Shown piece after piece: positions 34,551-43,154 of a stretch of DNA of 64,000 nt; within the stretch, counting starts at the first letter, position 1, and the number at the start of each line of letters is the position of its first letter. The notes below the pieces were generated by a model, which worked only from the letters and a program-made list of their open reading frames with translations, was not told where the DNA came from and did not search any database. The translations under genes and the position numbers were made by a program. Source of the DNA: Streptomyces sp. NRRL F-5123 (GTDB lineage: Bacteria > Actinomycetota > Actinomycetes > Streptomycetales > Streptomycetaceae). The stretch is from positions 1 to 64,000 of the forward strand of contig NZ_JOHY01000031.1 of assembly GCF_000721495.1 (NCBI RefSeq), given 5' to 3'.

Positions 34551-34921
34551 CTGCCACGACCGACCTCACCTCCCCGCTGCTCGCCGCCGCGTCCTGCGGC
34601 ACCGTCGAACTGCACACCTCCCAGGGCTGGTTCGCCGTCTGCCCGGCGGACGCGCTGCAGCCCGGCCGCGGGGTGGCCGCCCTGCTGCCGGACGGGCGGC
34701 AGGCCGCGCTCTTCCGCGACCGCGCCGGGCGGATCTACGCGATCGGAAACGTCGACCCCTTCACGGGCGCGGCGGTGCTCAGCCACGGGCTGCTCGGAGC
34801 GGCGGACGACCGGCCGTACGTCGCCTCGCCGTTGCTCAAGCAGCGCTTCGACCTCGCGGACGGGCGGTGCCTCGACGACGACGGGGTGGCCGTGGCCAGC
34901 TACCCGGTGCGGGTGAGCTGA
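34547..34921 (+). CDS. nirD: nitrite reductase small subunit NirD
   Basis: This encodes 124 residues, and its ATG overlaps the nirB stop by 4 bases. It has the Rieske-like beta fold (ALFRDRAGRIYAIGNVDPFTGAAVLSHGLLG, then SPLLKQRFDLADGRCLDDDGVAV), but the Cys-x-His ligand pairs of true Rieske proteins are absent, as usual in NirD. It is an accessory subunit of the nitrite reductase complex. Confidence 0.95.
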   Translation: MTATTDLTSPLLAAASCGTVELHTSQGWFAVCPADALQPGRGVAALLPDGRQAALFRDRAGRIYAIGNVDPFTGAAVLSHGLLGAADDRPYVASPLLKQRFDLADGRCLDDDGVAVASYPVRVS

Positions 34922-34949
34922 CCACGGCGCGTCCTCTGCGGAGGGTGCG

Positions 34950-35522
34950 TCAGTTCAGCGTGCAGGCGAGGCTGTTGAAGACGAAGCCGGTCGGCGGCGG
35001 GTTGGAGCCGGACCAGGTGGCCTTGAAGCCGAAGGTCACGGTGCCGCCGCCGCGCGGGATGACGGCGTTGCTGTCGAGGTTGCGGGCCGCGTAGGTGGTC
35101 CCGGACTTGGTGACGGTGGCGTTCCAGGCCTGTGTGACGGTCTGGGTGCCGGCCGGCTGGTCCCAGGTGATGAGCCAGCCGTTGGCCTGGCCGGTGGTGG
35201 TCAGGGTGACGGTGGCGGTGAAGCCCGTCCCCCACTGGTGGACGTGGTAGTCGACCGCGCAGGTGGAGCCGGGCGGCGGGGGCGTCGGCGTGACGGGGGC
35301 CGTGGGGCTGGTCGGCGGGATCGTGGTGGGCGGTGCCGTGGTGGGCGGTGCCGTCGCGGGCGTCGTCGGCGGCAGGGTGGGGGCCGAGGTCGGCGGGGAG
35401 GTGGGCGGGCTGTCACTGGCGTGCGCGGTCGGCATCGCGACGGCCACCAGAGCCGCGGCCGCCGCGAGCAGCGCTGCGGCGGATCCGCCCGCGGCGGATC
35501 GCATCATTCGCTTCGAAAGCAT
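34950..35522 (-). CDS. secreted stand-alone CBM2 carbohydrate-binding protein
   Basis: This encodes 190 residues. A signal peptide ends near AHASD, followed by a roughly 50-residue Pro/Thr linker and a C-terminal domain of about 105 residues of the CBM2 type: CAVDYHVHQWGTGFTATVTLTTTG, NGWLITWDQPAGTQTVTQAWNATVT and GFVFNSLACTLN. Trp residues expected to stack on cellulose or chitin and the terminal Cys pair are present. There is no catalytic domain. It lies 106 bases downstream of a LacI-family gene on the same strand and may be in its regulon. Confidence 0.9.
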   Translation of the reverse strand: MLSKRMMRSAAGGSAAALLAAAAALVAVAMPTAHASDSPPTSPPTSAPTLPPTTPATAPPTTAPPTTIPPTSPTAPVTPTPPPPGSTCAVDYHVHQWGTGFTATVTLTTTGQANGWLITWDQPAGTQTVTQAWNATVTKSGTTYAARNLDSNAVIPRGGGTVTFGFKATWSGSNPPPTGFVFNSLACTLN

Positions 35523-35628
35523 GGGAAGTCGGTGCCTCTCTCCAAGTGGGGGATTGGATGAGGCATTGCGTACCCATGTTCGACGGGTGAACTACCCCGC
35601 TGCCGCGTTCAGTTGGGTTCAGGAGGGT

Positions 35629-36741
35629 TCAGTTGGCGGCGCCGTCGGCCTGTTCCGGGACGGCGGCGGGACCCTCGGGCGCGGCTTCGGCGGCCGGGGC
35701 CGCGGTGCTGCTGCGCTCCACGAGCCGGGTCGCCAGGTCCACCCGCAGGGTGCTGGGCTCGCGGCCGCGGCTGAGGTCGAGGACGAGCCGGGCGGCGGCC
35801 TCGGCCATCTCCGTGAGCGGCTGCCGCACGGTGGTCAGCGGCGGGCTGATCCAGGTGGCCAGCGGCAGGTCGTCGAAGCCGACCACGCTGAGGTCGCGCG
35901 GGATGGACAGGCCCAGCTCACGCGCGGCCTCGTACAGGCCGACCGCCTGGAGGTCGTTGCCGGTGAAGATCGCGGTGGGGCGGTCGGGGCGGCGCAGCAG
36001 TTCCAGGCCCGCGGCGTAGCCGGCCTCGTCGTGGAAGTTGCCGGTGACGACGAGGCCGGGGTCGAAGCGCACGCCGGCGGTCTCCAGCGCGGCGCGGTAG
36101 CCGTCGATCCGGGCGCGGCTGCACATCATGCCCGCGGGCCCGCCGAGTACGCCGATCCGGGTGTGGCCGAGGTCCAGCAGGTGGCGGGTGGCGGCCAGTC
36201 CGCCCTGCCAGTTGGTCGCGCCGATCGCGGGCACGTCCTCGCCGGGGTCGCCGGCCGGGTCGAGGACCACGAACGGGATGTCGCGGCTGATGAGCTGCGA
36301 GCGCTGGGCCGGGTCGAGTCCGGAGAGCACCAGGATGACGCCGGTCGGGCGGCGCGCGAGCACGCCGTCCACCCAGGTCTGCCCCGGGCTGAGGCGGCCC
36401 GCCGACTCCGAGAGCACCACGCTCAGGCTCTCCTGGCCCGCGACGCGTTCCACGCCCCGGATGACCTCCATCGCCCAGGAGCTGTCCAGCTCGTGGAAGA
36501 CCAGGTCCAGCAGGGGGGCGGGCTGCATGCTGCCGCGGCGGCGCTGGTAGCCGTGCCGCCGCAGCAGGTCCTCGACCCGGCTGCGGGTGGCGGGGGCCAC
36601 GTCACCTCGGCCGTTGAGGACCTTCGAAACAGTCGGAGCCGAGACCCCGGCGGCGCGGGCGATCTCGGCAAGCGTCGCCGTGCCCTCGCCGGTGGCTCCC
36701 GACTGGTCATCGCGCGAGGGCTGGGGAATCGTGGCACTCAT
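35629..36741 (-). CDS. LacI-family transcriptional regulator
   Basis: This encodes 370 residues from the ATG at 36741. The N-terminal helix-turn-helix with hinge helix (ATLAEIARAAGVSAPTVSKVLNGRGDVAPATRSRVEDLLRRHGY) is followed by a periplasmic-binding-type sugar domain (LDLVFHELDSSWAMEVIRGVER, GVILVLSGLDP, AIFTGNDLQAVGLYEAARELGLSIPRDLSVVGFDDLPLATWISPPLTTVRQPL). It probably represses sugar uptake or cellulose-related genes. The CBM2 gene downstream is a possible target; no CebR-type site was seen. Confidence 0.93.
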   Translation of the reverse strand: MSATIPQPSRDDQSGATGEGTATLAEIARAAGVSAPTVSKVLNGRGDVAPATRSRVEDLLRRHGYQRRRGSMQPAPLLDLVFHELDSSWAMEVIRGVERVAGQESLSVVLSESAGRLSPGQTWVDGVLARRPTGVILVLSGLDPAQRSQLISRDIPFVVLDPAGDPGEDVPAIGATNWQGGLAATRHLLDLGHTRIGVLGGPAGMMCSRARIDGYRAALETAGVRFDPGLVVTGNFHDEAGYAAGLELLRRPDRPTAIFTGNDLQAVGLYEAARELGLSIPRDLSVVGFDDLPLATWISPPLTTVRQPLTEMAEAAARLVLDLSRGREPSTLRVDLATRLVERSSTAAPAAEAAPEGPAAVPEQADGAAN

Positions 36742-36891
36742 GGCAAGGATCGTAGCCCGCGGGGACAGGGCCCGTCCGCACCGTGTCACACCTGATTCAC
36801 AACAGGGGCACCAAAAGATTCGAATGGTCGGCCGAAAGCTTCGGAAATCCTGGGCAGGGCAGCCGGAAAGAGGTCCGTACCAGCGTCCCGC

Positions 36892-37755
36892 TCAGCCCTC
36901 GGACCCGGTCCCTTCCCCCATGAGGACGGGGAGGAGGTGCTCCTCCTCGTACGCGAAGTGCTCCTCCATCCGGGCCGCGAGGGCGTCCAGCCGCCCCGCC
37001 AGGCCCGCGGCCCTCTCCCCCGGCTCCCCCGGCGCCGTCACCGCGGACCGCAGCCCTGCCAACTCGCGGGCCACCTCCCGGTGCTCGGCGCGCAGCCGGG
37101 CCAGGACCGGCGCGAGGTGCGGGAAGCCCTCGTCGAAGGCGGGGAGGACGGCGTCCTCCGAGGCGTGGTGCGTGCCGAGCGCGTCGCAGAAGGCCAGGCA
37201 GTGCACGGTCAGGCCCTCCCCTGCGGCCGCACCCTCGCCCTGCCGCAGCCGCGCCAACTGGCCCCGCAGGTCCGCGTGCACGGTCAGCAGCTGGGTGGCG
37301 ATGGCCCGGTTGCGCGCCGGGTCCGGCGCCGTGAGGTCCAGCGGGTGCAGCGCCACCACGGGGATGACCCGCGCGGTCTTGCGCTGGTAGTCGCCGTACG
37401 CCGGGACGCGCGCCGCCTGCCGCGCGTAGGCGGCGTCCCGCTCGGCCCCCTCCAGCACCTCGGCCCGGACGGCGAGGGTGCGCACTCCGCCGCGCCCGTC
37501 CGCCGTCTCGACCTCGGCCCGCGGGTGGACGAGAAGGTTGCGGTACCAGTCGGGGTGCCGGTCGCCGCCGGCGTTGGAGCCGAAGACCAGCAGCCGCCCG
37601 TCCTCCCGGGCGACGCCGAGCGGCGACGTGCGCCGTATGCGGCTGCGGGCGCCGGTCGTGGTGAGCAGGACGAGGTCCGCGCCCTCGAACAGGCCGCCGA
37701 CGCGGCCTCCGTTGGCGCGGAACTCGGCGATGATCGATGCGTTCCAATCGGCCAT
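36892..37755 (-). CDS. deazaflavin-dependent nitroreductase fused to a hemerythrin-like domain
   Basis: This encodes 287 residues. Residues 1 to about 140 match the Ddn-like F420-dependent nitroreductase family (NASIIAEFRANGGRVGG, LVLLTTTGARSRIRRTSPLGVAREDGRLLVFGSNAGGDRHPDWYRNLLVHPRAEVE). Residues about 160-287 form a four-helix HHE domain with His and Glu ligands spread over the helices (LLTVHADLRGQL, LGTHHASEDAVLPAF, LRAEHREVARE, MEEHFAYEEEHLLPVL). The fusion could couple F420H2 redox chemistry to O2 or NO sensing at a diiron site. It is divergent from a MarR gene with a dyad between. Confidence 0.88.
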   Translation of the reverse strand: MADWNASIIAEFRANGGRVGGLFEGADLVLLTTTGARSRIRRTSPLGVAREDGRLLVFGSNAGGDRHPDWYRNLLVHPRAEVETADGRGGVRTLAVRAEVLEGAERDAAYARQAARVPAYGDYQRKTARVIPVVALHPLDLTAPDPARNRAIATQLLTVHADLRGQLARLRQGEGAAAGEGLTVHCLAFCDALGTHHASEDAVLPAFDEGFPHLAPVLARLRAEHREVARELAGLRSAVTAPGEPGERAAGLAGRLDALAARMEEHFAYEEEHLLPVLMGEGTGSEG

Positions 37756-37791
37756 GGCAGGCCCTCCGATAAGCTCGACCGTCAGACACGA

Positions 37792-37816
37792 CTTTGCTTT
37801 GCAAGCAAAGAAGCTT
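37792..37816. promoter_or_regulatory. MarR-type operator between divergent genes
   Basis: CTTTGC (37792-37797) and GCAAAG (37805-37810) flank TTTGCAA, and a second dyad CAAAG-AAG-CTTTG overlaps to the right. The A/T-richness stands out in this GC-rich region. It lies 36 bases from each start region and probably binds the adjacent MarR protein. Confidence 0.72.
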
Positions 37817-37847
37817 TGAGTACGAAGCTAAAAGGCAGGAGAGACGT

Positions 37848-38366
37848 ATGTCAACCGCGGACGGTGCCCAGCCCCCGGATACGACCCCCGACGGCACCCG
37901 GCAGACCGCCGGTGACGTCGGCGTCAGCGTCGAGGACGGCATCCGCAGCCTGCTGCTGCTCATGCCGCGGATGGTGGGCCGGGCCAAACGGATCAAGGTC
38001 CCGGCGGAGCTGAGCGGCTTCTCGCTCGCCCCCCGCCACCTCTCCCTCTTCTCCTATCTGCTCTTCGACGGCCCCCTGACCGTCAACGAACTCGCCGCCC
38101 GCCTCGAAGTGGCCCCCGCCACCGTGAGCCTGATGGTCAGCGACCTCGGCCGCCAGGGCATCCTCGACCGCACCCCCGACCCCGCCGACCGCCGCCGCAC
38201 GATCGTCACGATCGCCCCCGCCCACCGCCCCGCGATCGACGCCTGGCTCGCCCGCGGTGCCACCGCCTGGCGCACCGCCCTCACCCCCCTGACCCCCACT
38301 GAACGCACCCTCTTCATCCGCACCCTCACCGCCTACGAGGACGCCCTGACCGACGAGCCGTCGTAG
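37848..38366 (+). CDS. MarR-family transcriptional regulator
   Basis: This encodes 172 residues from the ATG at 37848 with AGGAGA upstream. The winged helix reads LTVNELAARLEVAPATVSLMVSDLGRQGILDRTPDPADRRRTIVTIAPA, with DPADRRR the wing typical of MarR. It is divergent from the F420-reductase/hemerythrin gene and likely represses both through the dyad at 37792-37816. A redox or electrophile signal would suit that partner. Confidence 0.92.
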   Translation: MSTADGAQPPDTTPDGTRQTAGDVGVSVEDGIRSLLLLMPRMVGRAKRIKVPAELSGFSLAPRHLSLFSYLLFDGPLTVNELAARLEVAPATVSLMVSDLGRQGILDRTPDPADRRRTIVTIAPAHRPAIDAWLARGATAWRTALTPLTPTERTLFIRTLTAYEDALTDEPS

Positions 38367-38406
38367 GCCCCTGCCCGCGGCACCGGGAGCCCCCGGCAAG
38401 GGAAGA

Positions 38407-38445
38407 GCCGGGGACGGCACGTCCGCACGAAGTGCCGTCCCCGGC
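38407..38445. terminator. hairpin terminator between MarR gene and ppdK
   Basis: GCCGGGGACGGCAC (38407-38420) pairs perfectly with 38432-38445 around an 11-base loop, between two convergent genes. Confidence 0.85.
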
Positions 38446-38533
38446 GGGGTGGGCCGGGTGGTGGGTCACCGGTCGGTGAGGGTTGGCCCCCAGGGCGTGG
38501 GGCCGCCGGCGGTGCGCCCACGGGCCGGCCCGG

Positions 38534-41245
38534 TCAGGGGGTCAGGGTGGTGGCGCGGGCGGCCTCCAGTCGGGCGACGGGGATGCGGAAGGGGGAGCAG
38601 GAGACGTAGTCCAGGCCCACCTGGTGGAAGAAGTGGACGGACTCCGGGTCGCCGCCGTGCTCGCCGCAGATGCCGAGTTTGAGGCCGGGGCGGGTGGCCC
38701 GGCCCGCTTCGACCGCGCTGCGGACGAGGGAGCCGACGCCGTCGCGGTCGATCGTCTCGAACGGGGAGACGCCGAAGATGCCCTTCTCCAGGTAGGCCGT
38801 GAAGAAGGACGCCTCGACGTCGTCGCGCGAGAAGCCCCACACGGTCTGGGTGAGGTCGTTGGTGCCGAAGGAGAAGAACTCCGCGGCCTCCGCGATCTGC
38901 CCCGCGGTCAGGGCCGCGCGCGGCAGCTCGATCATCGTGCCGATGGCGAGCTTGAGCCGCGTGCCCGTGGCCGCCTCGACCTCGGCGATGACGCCGTCGG
39001 CCTCCTCCCGGACGATCTCCAGCTCCTGCACCGTGCCCACCAGCGGGATCATGATCTCCGCGCGCGGGTCGCCCTTCGCGGCCTTGCGGTGCGCGACGGC
39101 CTCCGCGATGGCCCGCACCTGCATCGCGAACAGGCCCGGGATGACGAGCCCGAGGCGCACCCCGCGCAGGCCCAGCATCGGGTTCTGCTCGTGCAGCTTG
39201 TGGACGGCCTGGAGCAGGCGCAGATCGTTCTCGTTGGCGTCCTTGCGGGATTCGGCGAGCGCGACCCGTACGGACAGCTCCGTGATGTCGGGCAGGAATT
39301 CGTGCAGCGGCGGGTCCAGCAGCCGTACGGTCACCGGCAGTCCGTCCATCGCCTCGAACAGCTCGATGAAGTCGGCCTTCTGGAGCGGCAGGAGGGATGC
39401 CAGCGCCTCGTCGCGCTCGGCGTCGGTGTCGGCGAGCACCAACCGCTCGACCATCTCCCGGCGTTCGCCCAGGAACATGTGCTCGGTGCGGCACAGCCCG
39501 ATGCCCTGCGCCCCGAACCGCCGGGCCCGCGAGGCGTCCTCGGCGTTGTCGGCGTTGGCCCGCACCTGGAGCTTACGGATCCGGTCGGCGTACGCCATGA
39601 TCCGGTGCACCGCCTGCACCAGCCCGTCGGCCTCGTCGGCCCCTGCGTGCATACGGCCCTCGAAGTACTCGACGACCGGCGACGGCACGACGGGCACCTC
39701 GCCGAGGTAGACCTTGCCGGACGAGCCGTCGATCGAGACGAGGTCGCCCTCCTCTATCACCACACCGCCCGGCGCGGTCAGCCGCCGCCGCTTGGTGTCG
39801 ACCTCCAGCTCCTCGGCGCCGCACACGCACGTCTTGCCCATGCCGCGCGCGACCACCGCCGCGTGCGAGGTCTTGCCGCCGCGCGAGGTGAGGATGCCCT
39901 CGGCGGCGATCATGCCGTTGAGGTCGTCCGGGTTGGTCTCCCGGCGGATGAGGATGACCTGCTCACCCGAGCGGGACCACTTCACGGCGGTGTAGGAGTC
40001 GAAGACCGCCTTGCCGACCGCCGCCCCGGGCGATGCCGCGATGCCCCAGCCGATCCGCCGCACCTCCCCGCTGTCGGCCACCTCGCCGTCGAACTGCGGG
40101 AACATCAGCTGCGCCAGCTGCCCGCCGGTGACCCGCCGCAGCGCCTCCGCCTCGTCGATGACGCCCTGGTCGACGAGCTGCGTCGCGATACGGAACGCCG
40201 CCGCGGCCGTCCGCTTGCCGACCCGGGTCTGGAGCATCCACAACTGCCCGCGCTCGATGGTGAACTCGATGTCGCACAGATCCTTGTAGTGCTCCTCCAG
40301 CGTCTGCATGATCGCCATCAGCCGGTCGTACGACGTCTTGTCGATCGCCTCCAGCTCGGCGAGCGGCACGGTGTTGCGGATGCCGGCGACGACGTCCTCG
40401 CCCTGCGCGTTCTGCAGGTAGTCGCCGTACGTGCCCTGCGCGCCGCTCGCCGGGTCGCGCGTGAAGGCCACGCCCGTGCCGGAGTCCGGGCCGAGGTTGC
40501 CGAACACCATGGAGCAGACGGTCACGGCCGTGCCCAGGTCGCCCGGGATGCGCTCCTGGCGGCGGTACAGCTTGGCGCGCTCGCCGTTCCAGGAGTCGAA
40601 CACCGCCCGCACCGCCAGGTCCATCTGCTCGCGCGGGTCCTGCGGGAAATCCCGGCCGGTCTGCGTCTTCACGATCTGCTGGAAGTCCGCGACGAGCTGC
40701 CGCAGGTCGGCGGCGTCCAGGTCGAGGTCGCTGCCCGCGCCCTTCGCACGCTTGGCGGCCTCCAGCGCCTCCTCGAACAGCTCGCCGTCCACGTCCATGA
40801 CGGTCTTGCCGAACATCTGCACCAGGCGGCGGTACGAATCCCACGCGAAGCGCTCGTTGTCCGCCTGGGCCGCGAGACCGGCGACGGACGCGTCCGACAG
40901 CCCGATGTTGAGGACGGTGTCCATCATCCCGGGCATCGAGAACTTGGCCCCGGAGCGGACCGACACCAGCAGCGGGTCGTCTGCCTGGCCGAGCTTCTTG
41001 CCCATCCGCTGCTCCAGCGCTTCGAGGTGCGCACTCACCTCGTCGCGCAGCGCGGACGGCTCCGCGCCGGACTCCAGATAGACCCGGCACGCCTCGGTCG
41101 TGATCGTGAACCCGGGAGGGACCGGGAGCCCGAGGTTGGTCATCTCGGCGAGGTTCGCACCTTTCCCGCCGAGCAGGTCCTTGAGGTCCTTGTTGCCCTC
41201 AGTGAAGTCGTAGACGAATTTCTGCTGCTTCTGCCGTGCCGACAC
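38534..41245 (-). CDS. ppdK: pyruvate, phosphate dikinase
   Basis: This encodes 903 residues from a GTG at 41245 (protein start SARQKQQKFVYDFTEGN). The N-terminal ATP-grasp domain opens with LLGGKGANLAEMTNLGLPVPPGFTITTEAC. The swivelling phosphohistidine domain has His461 in GGKTSHAAVVARGMGK. The C-terminal TIM barrel carries FSFGTNDLTQT and GICGEHGGDP. It interconverts pyruvate, ATP and Pi with phosphoenolpyruvate, AMP and PPi. Length and motifs are those of the full enzyme. Confidence 0.96.
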   Translation of the reverse strand: MSARQKQQKFVYDFTEGNKDLKDLLGGKGANLAEMTNLGLPVPPGFTITTEACRVYLESGAEPSALRDEVSAHLEALEQRMGKKLGQADDPLLVSVRSGAKFSMPGMMDTVLNIGLSDASVAGLAAQADNERFAWDSYRRLVQMFGKTVMDVDGELFEEALEAAKRAKGAGSDLDLDAADLRQLVADFQQIVKTQTGRDFPQDPREQMDLAVRAVFDSWNGERAKLYRRQERIPGDLGTAVTVCSMVFGNLGPDSGTGVAFTRDPASGAQGTYGDYLQNAQGEDVVAGIRNTVPLAELEAIDKTSYDRLMAIMQTLEEHYKDLCDIEFTIERGQLWMLQTRVGKRTAAAAFRIATQLVDQGVIDEAEALRRVTGGQLAQLMFPQFDGEVADSGEVRRIGWGIAASPGAAVGKAVFDSYTAVKWSRSGEQVILIRRETNPDDLNGMIAAEGILTSRGGKTSHAAVVARGMGKTCVCGAEELEVDTKRRRLTAPGGVVIEEGDLVSIDGSSGKVYLGEVPVVPSPVVEYFEGRMHAGADEADGLVQAVHRIMAYADRIRKLQVRANADNAEDASRARRFGAQGIGLCRTEHMFLGERREMVERLVLADTDAERDEALASLLPLQKADFIELFEAMDGLPVTVRLLDPPLHEFLPDITELSVRVALAESRKDANENDLRLLQAVHKLHEQNPMLGLRGVRLGLVIPGLFAMQVRAIAEAVAHRKAAKGDPRAEIMIPLVGTVQELEIVREEADGVIAEVEAATGTRLKLAIGTMIELPRAALTAGQIAEAAEFFSFGTNDLTQTVWGFSRDDVEASFFTAYLEKGIFGVSPFETIDRDGVGSLVRSAVEAGRATRPGLKLGICGEHGGDPESVHFFHQVGLDYVSCSPFRIPVARLEAARATTLTP

Positions 41246-41522
41246 TGGGCCTCGACTCCTCGCAACGGGTTGCCCTGACGGCGGGGAGCGTACCCATCTC
41301 GAAGGCTCCGCAGTGCGTCCATCCGTACGACACACGGGTGTAAACCCCCGTCTGCGTTCACATCGAAAGTCCTCGCCCCTTCGGCGGGGCTTCTCCCCGC
41401 ATTCACAACCCGAAGCCACGAATTCGCTGCGCGAGCCACCCGCCGGGCACGGTGGCTGAGGGTGACGTTTGGCGTGACCCTCTGCACGATTGCCGCTGAC
41501 CCGGCGGGGCTCACCATTCGAG

Positions 41523-41575
41523 AGGTGACGCGCTCACCTGGGCGCTCATTTGAGCGCGGTCACTCGCCTTGTGAG
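41523..41575. promoter_or_regulatory. three consecutive TCAC/GTGA dyads
   Basis: AGGTGA-CGCGC-TCACCT (41523-41539), GCGCTCATTTGAGCGC (41542-41557) and TCAC-7-GTGA (41560-41574) follow one another with centres about 18 bases apart, 280-320 bases upstream of ppdK. They may be a multi-site operator. Confidence 0.45.
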
Positions 41576-41621
41576 CGGAATCACCCTCGCGGGTCTCACC
41601 GTTCGGACCCGTGCGTACGCC

Positions 41622-41801
41622 CGCGGGGCGAGCGTTTTTGAGGAGCCCGGGGGGACCTCCGAGCCCCCGCCGGGGCGCGGGTGGTGAACCGGCCGAAAAG
41701 GGCAGTTGCTGTCGTTTCCGGACCACTGGCCGGTGGCGGGTTGCTCGCGCAGTTCTCCCCCAGAGCTTCGCCTGGGAGGTACCCCCACGCGCCCCTGAAA
41801 A
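41622..41801. repeat. dispersed intergenic repeat, inverted pair, locus 2
   Basis: The right module (41745-41801) reads CGCGCAGTTCTCCCCCAGAG, CTTCGCCTGGGAGG and TACCCCCACGCGCCCCTGAA. The left module (41622-41665) begins GGCGAGCGTTTTTGAGG and is the degenerate reverse complement of its distal half. Confidence 0.75.
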
Positions 41802-41895
41802 TCGAGTGCCCCGCGGCGCAGCCGCAAGCCCGGGACGCTCGCCCGGCGGCGCAGCCGCAGCCGCAGAGCTCACCCGGCGCGGCAGCGCAAGACGC

Positions 41896-43068
41896 TCAGC
41901 CGCCCGACGTGGCGGATTCCGCGTCCTCGGAGAGGGCCTCGCAGGTGAAGGGGTCGTCCAGCCAGCCGTCCGGGAGGACGACGCGCTTGCCGGGGGCGGT
42001 GCGGCCGCGGGGGCCGTCCGCGCCTGCGGGCCAGGGCTGGGTGAGGTCGAGGCCGGCGAACTGCTCGTCCATCTCGGCCAGCGAGGACGCGGAGGCCAGG
42101 GCGCGGCGGGCCTCGGAGCCGACCGCGAAGCCCTTCGTGTACCAGGGCACGTGCTTGCGGAAGTCGATGACGCCGCGCGCCTCGTCGCCGAGCCACAGGC
42201 CCAGCAGCTCGGCGTGCCGCCGCATGATCGCGGCGACCCGGGCGAAGCCGAAGGCGGCGGGCGGCGCGTCCGGCGTCTCGAAGGCGGCGACGAGGTCGCC
42301 GAAGAGCCAGGGGCGGCCGAGGCAGCCGCGGCCGACCACGACGCCGTCGCACCCGGTCTCCCGCATCATCCGCAGCGCGTCCTCCGCGCACCAGATGTCG
42401 CCGTTGCCGAGCACGGGGATCTCGGGCACGTGCTCCTTGAGGCGCGCGACGGCGTCCCAGTCGGCGGTGCCGCCGTAGTGCTGCGCGGCGGTACGGCCGT
42501 GCAGGGCGACCGCGGTGACGCCCTCCTCGACGGCGATCCGCCCGGCGTCGAGGTACGTCAGGTGGTCGTCGTCGATGCCCTTGCGCATCTTGATGGTGAC
42601 GGGCAGCTCCCCGGCGTTGCCGACGGCCTCGCGCAGGATGGCCCGCAGCAGCGGCCGCTTGTACGGGAGCGCGGAGCCGCCGCCCTTGCGGGTGACCTTG
42701 GGGACGGGGCAGCCGAAGTTGAGGTCGATGTGGTCGGCGAGGTCCTCGTCGACGATCATCCGCACGGCCTTGCCGACGGTCGCCGGGTCGACGCCGTAGA
42801 GCTGGATGGAGCGCGGCGTCTCGGTCGCGTCGAAGTGGATGAGCTGCATCGTCTTGTCGTTGCGCTCGACCAGCGCGCGGGTGGTGATCATCTCGCTGAC
42901 GAAGAGCCCCTTGCCGCCGCTGAACTCCCGGCACAGCGTGCGGAAGGGCGCGTTGGTGATACCGGCCATGGGTGCGAGCACGACCGGCGGCCACACGGCG
43001 TGCGGGCCGATCCGCAGGGCGCCGGGCGCGGCCGGGGCAAGGGTGGTGTCAGCGGTCATGGGCTCCAT
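41896..43068 (-). CDS. dusB: tRNA-dihydrouridine synthase DusB
   Basis: This encodes about 390 residues from the ATG at 43068; an ATG at 43059 is equally possible. PVVLAPMAGITNAPFRTLC opens the FMN-binding barrel. The catalytic Cys is in HIDLNFGCPVPKVTRKGGGSAL, the FMN-contact Lys/Arg in TIKMRKG, and ALHGRTAAQHYGGTADWD and ILGNGDIW-like VLGNGDIWCAEDALRMM complete the barrel. It reduces uridines in the tRNA D-loop. Confidence 0.95.
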   Translation of the reverse strand: MEPMTADTTLAPAAPGALRIGPHAVWPPVVLAPMAGITNAPFRTLCREFSGGKGLFVSEMITTRALVERNDKTMQLIHFDATETPRSIQLYGVDPATVGKAVRMIVDEDLADHIDLNFGCPVPKVTRKGGGSALPYKRPLLRAILREAVGNAGELPVTIKMRKGIDDDHLTYLDAGRIAVEEGVTAVALHGRTAAQHYGGTADWDAVARLKEHVPEIPVLGNGDIWCAEDALRMMRETGCDGVVVGRGCLGRPWLFGDLVAAFETPDAPPAAFGFARVAAIMRRHAELLGLWLGDEARGVIDFRKHVPWYTKGFAVGSEARRALASASSLAEMDEQFAGLDLTQPWPAGADGPRGRTAPGKRVVLPDGWLDDPFTCEALSEDAESATSGG

Positions 43069-43105
43069 TGTCCCGTACCCGGCGGGCACGGCCGCCGGAG
43101 GATGG

Positions 43106-43136
43106 TTGTACTGTAGTAACGATTACATTCGTACAA
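43106..43136 (+). promoter_or_regulatory. dyad operator/promoter of the MFS-MarR operon
   Basis: TTGTAC (43106-43111) and GTACAA (43131-43136) enclose an inner TGTAnTAA...TTACA dyad. A -10-like TACAAT overlaps the right arm. The adjacent operon encodes a MarR protein at 44588 that is the natural candidate binder. Confidence 0.72.
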
Positions 43137-43154
43137 TCATTGGACCCGCCATCC

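Larger units (their letters stand above)
41246..41895. other. 650-base intergenic region
   Basis: This lies between dusB (stop at 41896) and ppdK. It includes a run of TCAC/GTGA dyads at 41523-41575, a small GCCCC/GGGGC hairpin at 41375-41390, and mosaic repeats at 41622-41801 followed by GCGGCGCAGCCG-like repeats. I support no gene. Confidence 0.6.

Noticed and set aside
38483..41278. A 931-residue open frame on the + strand opposite ppdK
   Set aside because: It mirrors a full-length, motif-complete PPDK on the other strand. The translation is Arg/Ala/Gly-rich without recognisable domains, as expected for a shadow frame in very GC-rich DNA.
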